From Lysobacteraceae bacterium SCN 69-320 (GTDB lineage: Bacteria > Pseudomonadota > Gammaproteobacteria > Xanthomonadales > Rhodanobacteraceae): a stretch of 64,000 bases of DNA. Below, piece by piece: positions 27,974-37,302 of this stretch (position 1 is its first letter; every line of letters starts with the position of its first letter). The notes under the pieces are model-generated. The model was not told the origin of the DNA. It saw nothing but the letters and a program-made list of their open reading frames with translations, and ran no database searches. A program made the translations under genes and the position numbers. The stretch is taken from positions 248,001-312,000 of the forward strand of contig MEFP01000008.1 in NCBI GenBank assembly GCA_001725155.1. Reading direction: 5' to 3'.

Positions 27974-28591
27974 TCAGGCCAGCAGCGCGGTGCGCAGCAG
28001 CGCGAGGCCGTACAGCTCGCTGCTTGGGTCGACGGCATTGAGGCTCAGCAGCAGCCGGTTCGCGCGCTCGTGGCGGCTCGCATCCAGGTGCGTCGTCAGA
28101 ACGCCGGCCAGGTCGGCCAGCAGCAACAGCCCGAGGCCGGCCGTGTTGCCGCCGTCGCAGGCCTGCTGCAGGAACTGCACGGCGTCGTTGCGCGCCTGCA
28201 GAGAGCGCAGCGGATAGTGCAGCGCGTCGGCGCTCCAGAAGCGCCAGTCGCGCTGCCGGTGCAGGAAGTCGCGCCGGTACAGGCCTTCGAGCAGTTCGCC
28301 GGTCAGCGGCGCGAGACGCCGCTCGACGCGGCGCAGGGCTTCGGCCGTCGTCGGTGCCGGCGCGGAGGCCAGCGCCGATGCGGCAGCGCTCAGCAGAACC
28401 TGGCTGGAGGGCAGGGTGATGTCCGCCTGCCAGTGTTGGGGCGCGTCGACGGAAAGGCGCTGCTGCAGCAGCAGTTCGATCAGCAGTGCGGCCGCGCAGA
28501 GCGTGTCGGCGCGGGTGTCGCGCCGGGTCAGCGTGATGCGGCCCGCGTGCGGGTCCAGTGCCAGCAATACGAAACGTTCGGCGATCAGCAT
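27974..28591 (-). CDS. GPP34 (GOLPH3/Vps74-like) family protein
   Basis: A 205-residue protein with the GPP34 layout. It starts LIAERFVLLALDPHAGRI, has an all-helical body with AAALLIELLLQQRLSV, the beta-hairpin-like insert RDFLHRQRDWRFW, and a C-terminal helix bundle (GGNTAGLGLLLLADLAGVL). Eukaryotic members bind phosphatidylinositol-4-phosphate at the Golgi. Bacterial members are common but mostly uncharacterised and may bind membranes. It is transcribed alone toward the shared terminator. The assignment is by fold-family pattern; no functional residues were checked. Confidence 0.78.
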   Translation of the reverse strand: MLIAERFVLLALDPHAGRITLTRRDTRADTLCAAALLIELLLQQRLSVDAPQHWQADITLPSSQVLLSAAASALASAPAPTTAEALRRVERRLAPLTGELLEGLYRRDFLHRQRDWRFWSADALHYPLRSLQARNDAVQFLQQACDGGNTAGLGLLLLADLAGVLTTHLDASRHERANRLLLSLNAVDPSSELYGLALLRTALLA

Positions 28592-28747
28592 CGTGTCTGA
28601 GGTCCGCGCGATGCCGGCACCGTGCCGGTGTGCGCCGGCCTCATGTGCTGGCAGGAAGCGGACAAGGGACGGGCGTACATGCGTGCCTCGATGGATGGCG
28701 GCCGGAAGCGGCGCAGCATCGCGCGAAATGCCGGCCGCGGCTATCGG

Positions 28748-30142
28748 TCAGCGCGACGCGCCACCGGTGGCCATGCGGCTGCGATCGAGCAGTTCGACAC
28801 CGGCCCAGTCGACCTGGGGCAGCCCGAGATAGCGGTCGAAGGCCATCGGCAGCAGGCCGGTCGGCACCGCGGTCTCGCAGTTCCACAGCATGACCAGACC
28901 GAAGCGGCGCTGCGGCAGGAACGCGATGACGCCGCGATAGCCCTGTACGGCACCGGCATGGAACACCATGGTCTCGCCGGCGTAGTCGAACACGCGCCAG
29001 CCCAGCGCGTACTGTGCGTCGCGCAGGCGGCCGCGGCGCCACGGTGCCGAACTCATTTCGGTCGGCGTCGCGACCAGCGGATGGTGCAAGGTCGCGAGCA
29101 GGTCCTCCGGCAGCACGTCGGGCCGTCCGCCCATGTGCGCGATGAGGTATTGGCTCATGTCCTTGATGCTGGCGTTGACGCCGGCAGCCGGCGCGACGTG
29201 GTAGTAGTTCTCGCGCGGCTGGAACGGTATCCAGCGGCGGCCGTTGCGCGAATGCGGCCGCGCCCATTCGCGGCTGGATTCGAGCGCGTCGCGGCCGTAG
29301 GTGGCTGTGGCCATGCCCAGAGGATGGAATACGCGCTTCTCGACCTGATGATAGAAGAAGTCGCCGGTGACCGCGTAGGTCACGTCGCCGAGCAGGCTGA
29401 ATGCGACGTTCTGGTAGCTGTAGCAGTCGCCGACGCCGCAGATTGGATCAATCTCGCGCAGACGGTCCACGAGCAGCGGATAGGGCTCGTCCTGTTCCAG
29501 CAGATGGTCGTAGGAGTTGTGCGGCAGGCCGACGCGATGGCTCAGGATGTCGCGCACGCTGAGCTTCTCCGCGGCGCTGGCATCCTTGAGCGCGAAGGTC
29601 GGCAGCACGCCGCCGACGCGCGTATCCCAGGAAATGTAGCCGTCGTCGACGAGCAGGCCGGCCAGGGTTGCGGCGAAGGACTTCGACAGCGATGCCAGCC
29701 GGAACACCGTATCCGGCGTGACCGGCGTGCCGGCCGCCGCGTCCGCAAAGCCGATGCCGCGCTGCAGCAGCACCTGGTCGCCCTGCACGACCGCAGCGGC
29801 GAGACCGGCGACCTGGCCTGACGCCTCGATCGAATCGAGCCAGAGATTCATGTCGGCCGCGACGCTGAGGCCCGCGCTCGGCGGAATCTTGCCCTCGGCG
29901 ACGGTTACCGCGGCGGCACGGCTGGTCTTCGCGGCCGATCGCGGCGCGCCGGCCGTTCGCGCTGGTTTCGCGGCGGCTTTCCTGGCCGTGGATTTCTTGA
30001 CCGGGGCTTTCTTCGCCGCCGCCTTGGCCGCGGCGGCGCGGGCGCCGTCTGCCGCGGGCGCGGCCTGGACTTCGGCGATGGCGGTCAGCGCGAGCACGAG
30101 TCCCAGCGCGGCGAGCAGAAGGCGCAGCGAGGAGCGGCTCAT
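28748..30142 (-). CDS. Class C beta-lactamase-type serine hydrolase with Lys/Ala-rich N-terminal linker
   Basis: A 464-residue exported protein. The signal peptide (about 1-27) is followed by an unusual Lys/Ala/Arg tract (about 35-75, KKAPVKKSTARKAAAK type) and then a serine beta-lactamase/transpeptidase fold. Active-site motifs are SLSK (SxxK), YSYQN (the YxN element) and FHAGAVQGY (the HxG in place of KTG). Relatives include esterases, D-aminopeptidases and AmpC-like enzymes, so substrate cannot be assigned. The basic tract resembles the H1-like tail of the MetJ-type protein and could bind peptidoglycan, teichoic-like or nucleic polyanions; that is inference. Confidence 0.85.
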   Translation of the reverse strand: MSRSSLRLLLAALGLVLALTAIAEVQAAPAADGARAAAAKAAAKKAPVKKSTARKAAAKPARTAGAPRSAAKTSRAAAVTVAEGKIPPSAGLSVAADMNLWLDSIEASGQVAGLAAAVVQGDQVLLQRGIGFADAAAGTPVTPDTVFRLASLSKSFAATLAGLLVDDGYISWDTRVGGVLPTFALKDASAAEKLSVRDILSHRVGLPHNSYDHLLEQDEPYPLLVDRLREIDPICGVGDCYSYQNVAFSLLGDVTYAVTGDFFYHQVEKRVFHPLGMATATYGRDALESSREWARPHSRNGRRWIPFQPRENYYHVAPAAGVNASIKDMSQYLIAHMGGRPDVLPEDLLATLHHPLVATPTEMSSAPWRRGRLRDAQYALGWRVFDYAGETMVFHAGAVQGYRGVIAFLPQRRFGLVMLWNCETAVPTGLLPMAFDRYLGLPQVDWAGVELLDRSRMATGGASR

Positions 30143-30739
30143 GCGGCCGTATCGCGACGGCGGGCGGAACGTGGGCCGGCGCAGGCGCGCGGCGATGCGG
30201 CGAAAAACGTCGAACTGGCAAACATGGGCTGGTCAGGTGCTGGTCGTGCCGCGGGCATTGTGGTGCAGTTGCGCTTCCCTCACAACGGCAATTCTGGCCG
30301 CACGATGCGCGGTTGCAGGTAAGAAAAGAGTTAAAGGCCCAGGACCGGAAAACGCGGGCACGAGGCTGGATGGTCCGGCGCCGCGTGCCGCTGCCGCGAG
30401 CGCGCCGCCGGCCGGCGCGGCCAAAGTGCGCAGCAAGCGCAACCCGGCCGGCACGGCTTCGGGCAAGACTGTGCACCGCCGCGCCTACCCGCGGCGATCG
30501 GGTTGTTTGCTCGCCACGGCCTTGCGGTCGTGGCGCTTTTTTTCGTGCGCAGCCCGCCGCGATTGCCTGCGCAGCCGCAGCGGATGCGCGATTGCGCCGG
30601 TCTCGTCGCTGTTGCCCGGCTTGCGCGACGGCCGTATGGACGGCCGCGCTGTTGCTCCGTTTGCGCGACGGTTGTGCCAAATCCACGCGGTTGTGGCATG
30701 CTCGGCTCCGAACTACGAAAACCTTCGTGATTTGATCCG
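30143..30739. other. 597-bp divergent intergenic region with an orphan terminator
   Basis: It lies between a minus-strand serine hydrolase and a plus-strand regulator. I find no convincing start codon or ribosome site in any frame. A strong plus-strand terminator at 30512-30543 has no annotated gene before it, so a short RNA or small ORF from about 30240-30510 is possible. Downstream, TTGCGCGACGG occurs twice (about 30620-30675). Confidence 0.4.
30512..30543 (+). terminator. Strong rho-independent terminator, no gene upstream
   Basis: CGCCACGGCC, loop TTGC, GGTCGTGGCG (10 bp with one G-U pair) then C and seven T. Only the plus strand carries the T tract. Confidence 0.75.
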
Positions 30740-32908
30740 ATGCGACCCGAAGTGCTGGCCGATACGAGTCTGCGACGTGTGCTCCGCCTGGCCGGGAGGC
30801 GAGTCGACGTCGGCGCCCTGCGGGTGCATGGCGACGGCGATGCGCAGCGGCTGACGCCCAAAGCCATCGGCGTGTTGCTCGAACTCGCGCGCGAACCCGG
30901 CGTGACCTGCATACGCGACGAATTGCTGCAGAAGGTCTGGGCCGGCCGTGCCGGTGACGGCGATGTGCTGACCCAGGCGGTCAAGGAACTGCGCCGCGTG
31001 TTCGGCGACGACCCGTCCTCACCGCATTTCATCGAGACCGTGCCGCGGCTAGGCTATCGCCTGCTGGTGCCGGTCGAATGGGAGAACCTGCGCAGTTTCT
31101 CCGCGGCGGAGAACGATCCCGTCGAAAGCGTGAACCCCGCGCCCGCCGCCGCCGTTGCGACGCCCATTGCGCCACCATCGCTTGTCCCGCCGCTGCGCCG
31201 CTGGCGGCGCAGCGCAGTGGCCGTCGGCGTGATCGCGATTGCCGCGCTGCTCGCGGTCGTCATGTATCGCCAGCTCGCTCGCGAGCGCGACGAGATCGTC
31301 ATCGTCGGCGCGCCGCAGATGCTGACCGCCGATCCCGGCGCCGAGTCGACGCCGCGTCTTTCGCCCGACGGCTCGCGCCTGGCCTATGTCGCCGCCGATG
31401 CGGACAGCGGCCGCCAGCGCCTGCTGGTGCGCGGCGTCAATGCCTCGGCGACTTTGCAGCCCAGCGCCGGAGTCGGCGACGAATCGTGGCCGGTGTGGTC
31501 GGCCGACGGCGCGCAGCTCGCGTTCGTGCGGCAACAGGCCTCCCGCTGCGAGCTCGTGACGGTCGATGCGCTCGGCGGTGCCGAACGCGTGCGCGCGGCC
31601 TGCCCGCGCGGCCTGTTCGAAGGCTTCGACTGGTCCCCCGACGGTCGCGCGTTCGCGGTCGCGCGCTTCGACGGACCGGCCACGGCGCGCCTGGCGCTGG
31701 TCGCCGTCGAAGGCGGCGAGGTGCTGCCGTTCGACTACGCGCACGATCCGGCCGAGCACGATCTCGCGCCGCACTTTTCTCCCGACGGCAACTGGATCGC
31801 GTTCCGGCGCGGTCTGTCGCCGTACTGCGATCTCTATCTGGTCAGCGCGCGTGGCGGCGAGGTGCTGCGGCTGACCCGGCTCACGGCGCTGATTCGCGGT
31901 TTCGACTGGCTGCCGGACGGCAGCGGTCTCGTGTTCGCGTCCAATCACGAAGGCATCGAGGCCTTGTATCGCGTCGATCTCGACGACGGCCGGATCAGCC
32001 CGCTCGGCGTTTCCCCGGCACAGATGCCCGATGTCGCCGCGCGCGGCGACGCATTCGCCTACGAGGTGCCGCGCACGCGCTCGATCATGCAGGGCCTCGT
32101 GCTCGACGATGCGGCGACGGTCAGCGAGCTCGCGCCGTCGACCGGCAGCGACAGCTATGCGGCGCTGTCGCCCGACGGCAGCCGCGTCGTGTTCGTGTCC
32201 GATCGTGGCGGCAGCCTGCAGCTGTGGCTGCACGACGCGACCAACCGCCAGACCTACGCGCTGACCCACGATGACGGCGCACGCTTCTTCTATCCGCAGT
32301 GGCGCGCCGACGGCCGGCGCATCCTCGTGACGCGGCGCCGTGCCACGCGCGGCGAGCTTGTCGAGATCGACCTGGACAGCCAGCTGCAGCAGGTCGTTTC
32401 CGACGAGTCGGTCGATGTGCGCTTCGGCGCCTATGCGCCAGGTCAGGGCTATCTGCTGATCCATCGCGACAGCCGCGGCTCGCGCCTGCTCGAGCTGGCC
32501 GGTCCGCGCGCGCCGCCGCGCACCCTGCGCGAGCGCGTCGCGGCGGTCGAGGTCGATGCGGCTTCCGGACATATCTATTACAGCCGCGCCGACGGCAGCG
32601 GCGTGCGCGAGCTGCGCGCGGATGCGGCGGAGGAGCGAGTCATCGCCGCGGTCGGCAATCGCTTCGCCTGGCACGTGCGCGACGGTGCGCTGTGGTACTT
32701 CGACGCCGACGACGCCGACCCCGAGCAGGTCCTGCTGCGTCGCCGCGATCTGGCCGACGCGCGCGAGGAGGTGCGCTGGCGCACGCGCGACGCGATCGAC
32801 CACCGCAGCTTCGACCTGTCGGCCGACGCCCGCCGCGTCGTGTTGATCCGCAACACCCGCAACGACACCGATATCGGTCTGTTGCGGTTCTTGCGGTCCC
32901 GGCGCTGA
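30740..32908 (+). CDS. ToxR/CadC-like membrane transcriptional regulator with PD40 propeller
   Basis: A 722-residue protein. The N-terminal OmpR/PhoB-type winged helix (about 22-112: RLTPKAIGVLLELAREPG, then FGDDPSSPHFIETVPRLGYRLL) would bind DNA. A single TM spans about 158-180. The periplasmic part is a TolB/PD40-type propeller (for example ESTPRLSPDGSRLAYVAADA, repeated SPDG blades). This is the one-component membrane regulator architecture that reads a periplasmic signal. No target operator is apparent. An AraC regulator and a TonB-dependent receptor follow, but separate promoters are likely. Confidence 0.88.
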   Translation: MRPEVLADTSLRRVLRLAGRRVDVGALRVHGDGDAQRLTPKAIGVLLELAREPGVTCIRDELLQKVWAGRAGDGDVLTQAVKELRRVFGDDPSSPHFIETVPRLGYRLLVPVEWENLRSFSAAENDPVESVNPAPAAAVATPIAPPSLVPPLRRWRRSAVAVGVIAIAALLAVVMYRQLARERDEIVIVGAPQMLTADPGAESTPRLSPDGSRLAYVAADADSGRQRLLVRGVNASATLQPSAGVGDESWPVWSADGAQLAFVRQQASRCELVTVDALGGAERVRAACPRGLFEGFDWSPDGRAFAVARFDGPATARLALVAVEGGEVLPFDYAHDPAEHDLAPHFSPDGNWIAFRRGLSPYCDLYLVSARGGEVLRLTRLTALIRGFDWLPDGSGLVFASNHEGIEALYRVDLDDGRISPLGVSPAQMPDVAARGDAFAYEVPRTRSIMQGLVLDDAATVSELAPSTGSDSYAALSPDGSRVVFVSDRGGSLQLWLHDATNRQTYALTHDDGARFFYPQWRADGRRILVTRRRATRGELVEIDLDSQLQQVVSDESVDVRFGAYAPGQGYLLIHRDSRGSRLLELAGPRAPPRTLRERVAAVEVDAASGHIYYSRADGSGVRELRADAAEERVIAAVGNRFAWHVRDGALWYFDADDADPEQVLLRRRDLADAREEVRWRTRDAIDHRSFDLSADARRVVLIRNTRNDTDIGLLRFLRSRR

Positions 32909-33055
32909 AACCCCGACTGGTGCGCAGCGATGCAAAATCCCGCCGATATTTCACCGCTTTCTAAGCACAATCTCGTCGACGGTTCGGACGACCTCGGGAT
33001 CTGCGCAGCGTCTGTGCCGTATTCCTCGCCCATCGCATCGGGCGAAGGAGACGAC

Positions 33056-34051
33056 ATGAGAATCATCGGAGAAACCCTGCGCGTCGGCGCGCGACTGGAA
33101 CTGGTCGGCGTCGATGCGTTGCGTCAGCGCTGCGGCGACAACGTGCTCGCCATCGTCGGCGGCGGCCGCGGCGCCACCCTGGCGACGGCAGGCGACGGCG
33201 GCTGCATCTGGCTGCCGCTGCGCGGCCGCGTGCGTCTGAGCAGCGGCGACAGCAGCTTCAATCTGGAGCCCGGCCAGTTGCTCGTCAGCGAAGCCGACCA
33301 GCGTCTGCAGGCCACCGGCCGCGGCAGCGCGCTGTGGGTCGCGCTGATCGCACAGCGTCCGGGATGGCGTCGCGCGCTGTTGCGCGCCGGCGCGGCACTG
33401 GGCACCGAGCCCGGTCTCGTGCCGGCCTGGCATGCGGCGGCGCCGACCCTGCGCCGCCTGGCCATGCGCGTCGTGCGCGCGGTGCTCGAAAACCGCGGCG
33501 AATACGCGCTGCAGAGCGCGGTCGACGACCTGCTCGGCGGCGTAGTCGAGCTGCAGGCCGACTTCGCCGAGATGATCGAGCGCTGTCCGGGCCGTACTCT
33601 GACTCAGCGCCAGAACGTGTTCCTGCGCCTGCAGCGCGTGCGCAACCTCATGGCCACGCGCTGCGAGCAGGAGCTCGACATTCCCGAACTGGCCCGCGTC
33701 GCGAGCTATTCGCCCTGGCATTTCATCCGCGCATTCCATTCGGTCTACGGCGAAACGCCGCATGCCTATCTCGTCGACCGGCGCCTGGAACGCGCGCGCC
33801 GGCTCGTGCGTTCCTCGCCGCTGGCGATCAGCGAGATCGCCGGCGCCAGCGGTTTCGAGAACCGCTGCGCGTTCTCGCGCCTGTTCAAGCAACGCTTCGG
33901 CATCAGCGCGGCCGCACTGCGCCGCGAGCACGGCGTCGGTACGCGCGCATTGCGTCAGCGACGTTGCGACGACGAGCGGTTGCGGCGCCCAGCAGTTTCC
34001 GCAACGCCGTCGGCCAACTCGCGCCAACTCGACGCCGCCACAGATTTTTAA
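33056..34051 (+). CDS. AraC-family transcriptional regulator
   Basis: A 331-residue regulator. The N-terminal part (about 1-110) is cupin-like (WLPLRGRVRLSSGDSSFNLEPGQLLV). The C-terminal AraC domain (about 190-290) has both helix-turn-helix units: LDIPELARVASYSPWHFIRAF and ISEIAGASGFENRCAFSRLFKQRFG. A Ser/Arg-rich tail of about 35 residues follows. GAAGGAG lies 5 nt before the ATG. It probably controls the TonB-dependent receptor gene 133 bp downstream, based on adjacency. Confidence 0.9.
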   Translation: MRIIGETLRVGARLELVGVDALRQRCGDNVLAIVGGGRGATLATAGDGGCIWLPLRGRVRLSSGDSSFNLEPGQLLVSEADQRLQATGRGSALWVALIAQRPGWRRALLRAGAALGTEPGLVPAWHAAAPTLRRLAMRVVRAVLENRGEYALQSAVDDLLGGVVELQADFAEMIERCPGRTLTQRQNVFLRLQRVRNLMATRCEQELDIPELARVASYSPWHFIRAFHSVYGETPHAYLVDRRLERARRLVRSSPLAISEIAGASGFENRCAFSRLFKQRFGISAAALRREHGVGTRALRQRRCDDERLRRPAVSATPSANSRQLDAATDF

Positions 34052-34184
34052 CGTTGCCGCACCGGGTATCGCCCGGTCTGCCGGCCTTGCCTGCGCACTC
34101 ACCGACCGCGTCGGCGCCGCCATTGCCTCGACCACCGGGCCTGCGGCGCTGCGGTCGATTTGTGAATAATTACTGGAGAAACAC

Positions 34185-37076
34185 ATGTATAAGTCTTCGC
34201 TCCCCCGAGCCGTTCGATCGGCGCTGACGGCGCCCGGCGTCGGCGCGAGTGCCCTGCTGCTGGGTTGCTTCGCACTGCCGGCTTCGGCGCAGCAGCCGCA
34301 ACCGGCGTCCGAAGCGGACAAGCTGGAAACCATCGTCGTCACGGGTTCGCGCATCCGCCGCGTCGACCTGGAAACCGCCAGTCCGGTCTTCGTGATCGAC
34401 AAGGGCCAGATCGAAAAGACCGGCAAGCTCACGGTCGGCGACCTGCTGCAGAGCACGCCGGTCATCGCCGGCGGCGCGACCGCGACCAACGGCGCGGTCA
34501 ACAACGGCGGCGGCACGGGCGCGGCGACGATCGACCTGCGCGGCCTCGGCACCGCGCGCACCCTGATTCTCGTCAACGGCCGCCGCCTGGCCGGCCCGGC
34601 TCCGGACGTCAACGCGATTCCGATCAACCTCGTCGAGCGCGTCGAGGTGCTCAAGGACGGCGCGTCGGCGATCTACGGTTCCGACGCGATCGGCGGCGTG
34701 GTCAACTTCATCCTGCGCAAGGACTATCAGGGCATCGAGTTCGGCGTGGACTACGGTATCGCCGACGCCGACGACGGTCAGCGCAAGGGCGTGACCATGA
34801 CCCTGGGCCACAGCTCCGACAAGGGCAGCCTGATGGTCGGCGTGAACTACCACAAGCAGGATTCGGTCGCGGCGGCCGACCGCAAGTTCTCGCGCGAAGC
34901 GCTGTATCTGTCCTCGGGCTCGGTCTCCGCGGGCGGCTCCAGCCGCACCCCGCGCGGCCGCATCTTTCTGCCGTCCGACCTGATCGCGCAGTTCAACTGT
35001 CCGGCCAGCTCCGGCGGTTCGGTCACGCGCATTCCGGGCGCCAGCGGCGGATCGCTGAGCGATTACCGCTGCTACAACGGTGCGGTCGACGCCTACAACT
35101 TCCAGGCCGTCGGCAATCTCGAACTGACGCCGCAGGAGCGCGGCAGCCTGTTCGTCGTCGGCAACTACCGCCTGAGCGACAGCGTCGAAGCCTACGTCGA
35201 GGCTTTCCACAACAAGACCCGCGCGGCCTATGCGATCGCACCGCTGCCGTTCGATGCGCGCGGCGACAATGTGCTCATCTCGCGCGACAGCATCTACAAC
35301 CCGTTCGGCGTCGATTTCGGCCGCAGCGGCGACAACGACTCGGGCAATTCCTTCGCGCTGCGCCTGGAAGCCGTCGGCAATCGCCGCGCCTCGACCGCGG
35401 TCAGCACCGACCAGATCAACATGGGTCTGCGCGGCGGCATCGGCAACACCAGCTGGCAGTGGGACGCGAACTACACCTACGGCGGCTTCTCGCAGGCGCG
35501 TCTGTTCGGCGGCTACATCTTCCAACCGAATCTCATCAATGCGGTCGGACCGTCGTTCATCGACGCCAACGGCGTGCCGACCTGCGGCACGCCGACCGCG
35601 CCGATCGCCGGCTGCATTCCGGTCAATCTGTTCAATCCGTCGGAGACGCCGGAAGGCGTCGCGCTGCTGTCGGCGCCGTACCGCACGAATCTGAACTACG
35701 TGCAGCGCGAAGCCGAAGTCAACGCCAACGGCGAGCTGTTCGAACTGCCGGCCGGCGTGGTCAGCCTCGCGGTCGGCACCTCCTACCGCAAGGAATACCA
35801 GAACTTCAGTCCGGACTTCCTCGCCACGGCGCTGCCGCCGGACTACACCAACTGCCTGCTCGCGCAGGACGCCTGCACCTCGGCCGTGGTCGGCAGCTAC
35901 AACGTCAAGGAAGTCTATGGCGAAGCCTTCATTCCGATCCTGCGCGACGTCGCGTTCGCCAAGACCCTGAACGTCACCCTGGGTTCGCGCTATTCCAAGT
36001 ACTCGACCTTCGGCAATTCGACGAACTCGAAGTTCGGTCTGGAATGGCGCCCGCTGGACGACGTGCTCGTGCGCGGCACGATTGCCGAGGTGTTCCGCGC
36101 GCCGACGATCTCCAACCTGTATGCGGCGCCGGCGTCCAATGCGCCGACGTTCCGCGATCCCTGCATCGGCGTGACCTCGCCGGTCGGCGCCAACGCGAAC
36201 ATCGACCGCGCCTGCGAGAACGTGCCGCGTGACGGCAGCTTCCAGGGTCCGCCGAACGGCCAGACCACGGGCCTGGTCTCGGGCAATCCGAACCTGCGTC
36301 CGGAGCAGGGCAAGGCGTTCACCTGGGGCCTGGTCTACGACCCGAGCTGGCTGGAAGGGCTGTCGACCAGCGTCGACTTCTGGCGCTTCGCGCTGAACGA
36401 CAACATCAGCGCGCTCGACGTCAATACCGTCGCGCTGCAGTGCTACACCGCCGGCAACCTGTGCGACTACATCCATCGCTTCGACGCCGACGGTCAGGTG
36501 TTCTACATCGACCAGCCGACCCTGAACCTGGGCCGCCTCGACGCGAAGGGCATGGACTTCAGCATCAAGTACCGTCTGCCCGAAACCTCGTTCGGTACGT
36601 TCCGCGTGGGTCTGGATGCGACCTACACCGCGCAGTTCAACCAGCTGATCCGCGACAACACCGGCAGGGCCACCGGCACGATCTACGCGGCGGGCCAGTT
36701 CAACCGTCAGCTCGGCAACTATGCGCGCTGGCGCGGTCTGGGCACCCTGAACTGGGAGCTCGGCGACTTCGACGCGAGCTGGACCACGCGCTACGTCCAC
36801 GGCTTCGATCTGGGCACCCTGCGCCCGGGCGGCGAATCGGCGGACGGCACCTTGCCGAACGTCGTGGTCAACTACGGCGCGACGACCTACCACAACCTGC
36901 AGTTCGGCTATCGCATCGAGCCGATCAATGCGCGCGTGGAAATCGGCGTGGACAACGCGTTCGACAAGCAGCCGCCGATCCTGTTCCAGAACAACGTGAC
37001 CAACGGCAATACCGATCCGGTGACGTTCGATACGGTGGGCCGCTACTACTGGGCGCGGTTCAGCATCAAGTTCTGA
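34185..37076 (+). CDS. TonB-dependent outer-membrane receptor
   Basis: A 963-residue receptor. Signal peptide (about 1-36, ending LPASAQQ), then a TonB-box-like ETIVVTGSRI, and a plug domain (about 50-185) with the motifs DLLQSTPVIAG, IDLRGLGTARTLILVNGRRL and VERVEVLKDGASAIYGSDAIGGVVN. The barrel ends in an aromatic Phe (YYWARFSIKF). The length and plug type fit the large Xanthomonadales receptors for carbohydrates, peptides or siderophores; the ligand is unknown. CTGGAG precedes the start. A hairpin terminator follows at 37099-37127. Confidence 0.93.
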   Translation: MYKSSLPRAVRSALTAPGVGASALLLGCFALPASAQQPQPASEADKLETIVVTGSRIRRVDLETASPVFVIDKGQIEKTGKLTVGDLLQSTPVIAGGATATNGAVNNGGGTGAATIDLRGLGTARTLILVNGRRLAGPAPDVNAIPINLVERVEVLKDGASAIYGSDAIGGVVNFILRKDYQGIEFGVDYGIADADDGQRKGVTMTLGHSSDKGSLMVGVNYHKQDSVAAADRKFSREALYLSSGSVSAGGSSRTPRGRIFLPSDLIAQFNCPASSGGSVTRIPGASGGSLSDYRCYNGAVDAYNFQAVGNLELTPQERGSLFVVGNYRLSDSVEAYVEAFHNKTRAAYAIAPLPFDARGDNVLISRDSIYNPFGVDFGRSGDNDSGNSFALRLEAVGNRRASTAVSTDQINMGLRGGIGNTSWQWDANYTYGGFSQARLFGGYIFQPNLINAVGPSFIDANGVPTCGTPTAPIAGCIPVNLFNPSETPEGVALLSAPYRTNLNYVQREAEVNANGELFELPAGVVSLAVGTSYRKEYQNFSPDFLATALPPDYTNCLLAQDACTSAVVGSYNVKEVYGEAFIPILRDVAFAKTLNVTLGSRYSKYSTFGNSTNSKFGLEWRPLDDVLVRGTIAEVFRAPTISNLYAAPASNAPTFRDPCIGVTSPVGANANIDRACENVPRDGSFQGPPNGQTTGLVSGNPNLRPEQGKAFTWGLVYDPSWLEGLSTSVDFWRFALNDNISALDVNTVALQCYTAGNLCDYIHRFDADGQVFYIDQPTLNLGRLDAKGMDFSIKYRLPETSFGTFRVGLDATYTAQFNQLIRDNTGRATGTIYAAGQFNRQLGNYARWRGLGTLNWELGDFDASWTTRYVHGFDLGTLRPGGESADGTLPNVVVNYGATTYHNLQFGYRIEPINARVEIGVDNAFDKQPPILFQNNVTNGNTDPVTFDTVGRYYWARFSIKF

Positions 37077-37098
37077 GGGAGTGCTCCGCCAGTGTTCG

Positions 37099-37127
37099 CA
37101 GCGCGGCTCTTGTGCCGCGCTGCTTTT
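37099..37127 (+). terminator. Terminator of TonB-dependent receptor gene
   Basis: CAGCGCGGC, 6-nt loop, GCCGCGCTG, then CTTTT. Confidence 0.75.
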
Positions 37128-37270
37128 CTCCACGACCCCGCCAGGCGCTTGTGCAACGGGCGCCTGGCCGTTCCGGCCCGTTGGGCGTCCAGAACGCTCA
37201 GAACCCGCGGTTCTCCGCGATCGTCCTTCGCCCTCTTGACCCAAGCGGGCTCCAACGGAAGTTCTGTTCA

Positions 37271-37294
37271 CGCCGCACGGTTTTCCGTGCGGCG
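37271..37294. terminator. Terminator for the DUF1203 gene
   Basis: CGCCGCACGG, loop TTTT, CCGTGCGGCG. A 10-bp perfect stem directly beyond the minus-strand stop, with only short T runs on the plus side. Confidence 0.6.
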
Positions 37295-37302
37295 TCTTCG
37301 TT

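Noticed and set aside
29718-30854. A long plus frame crossing from the serine hydrolase antisense into the intergenic region
   Set aside because: No ATG or ribosome site in the intergenic portion, and most of its length is antisense to an evident gene.
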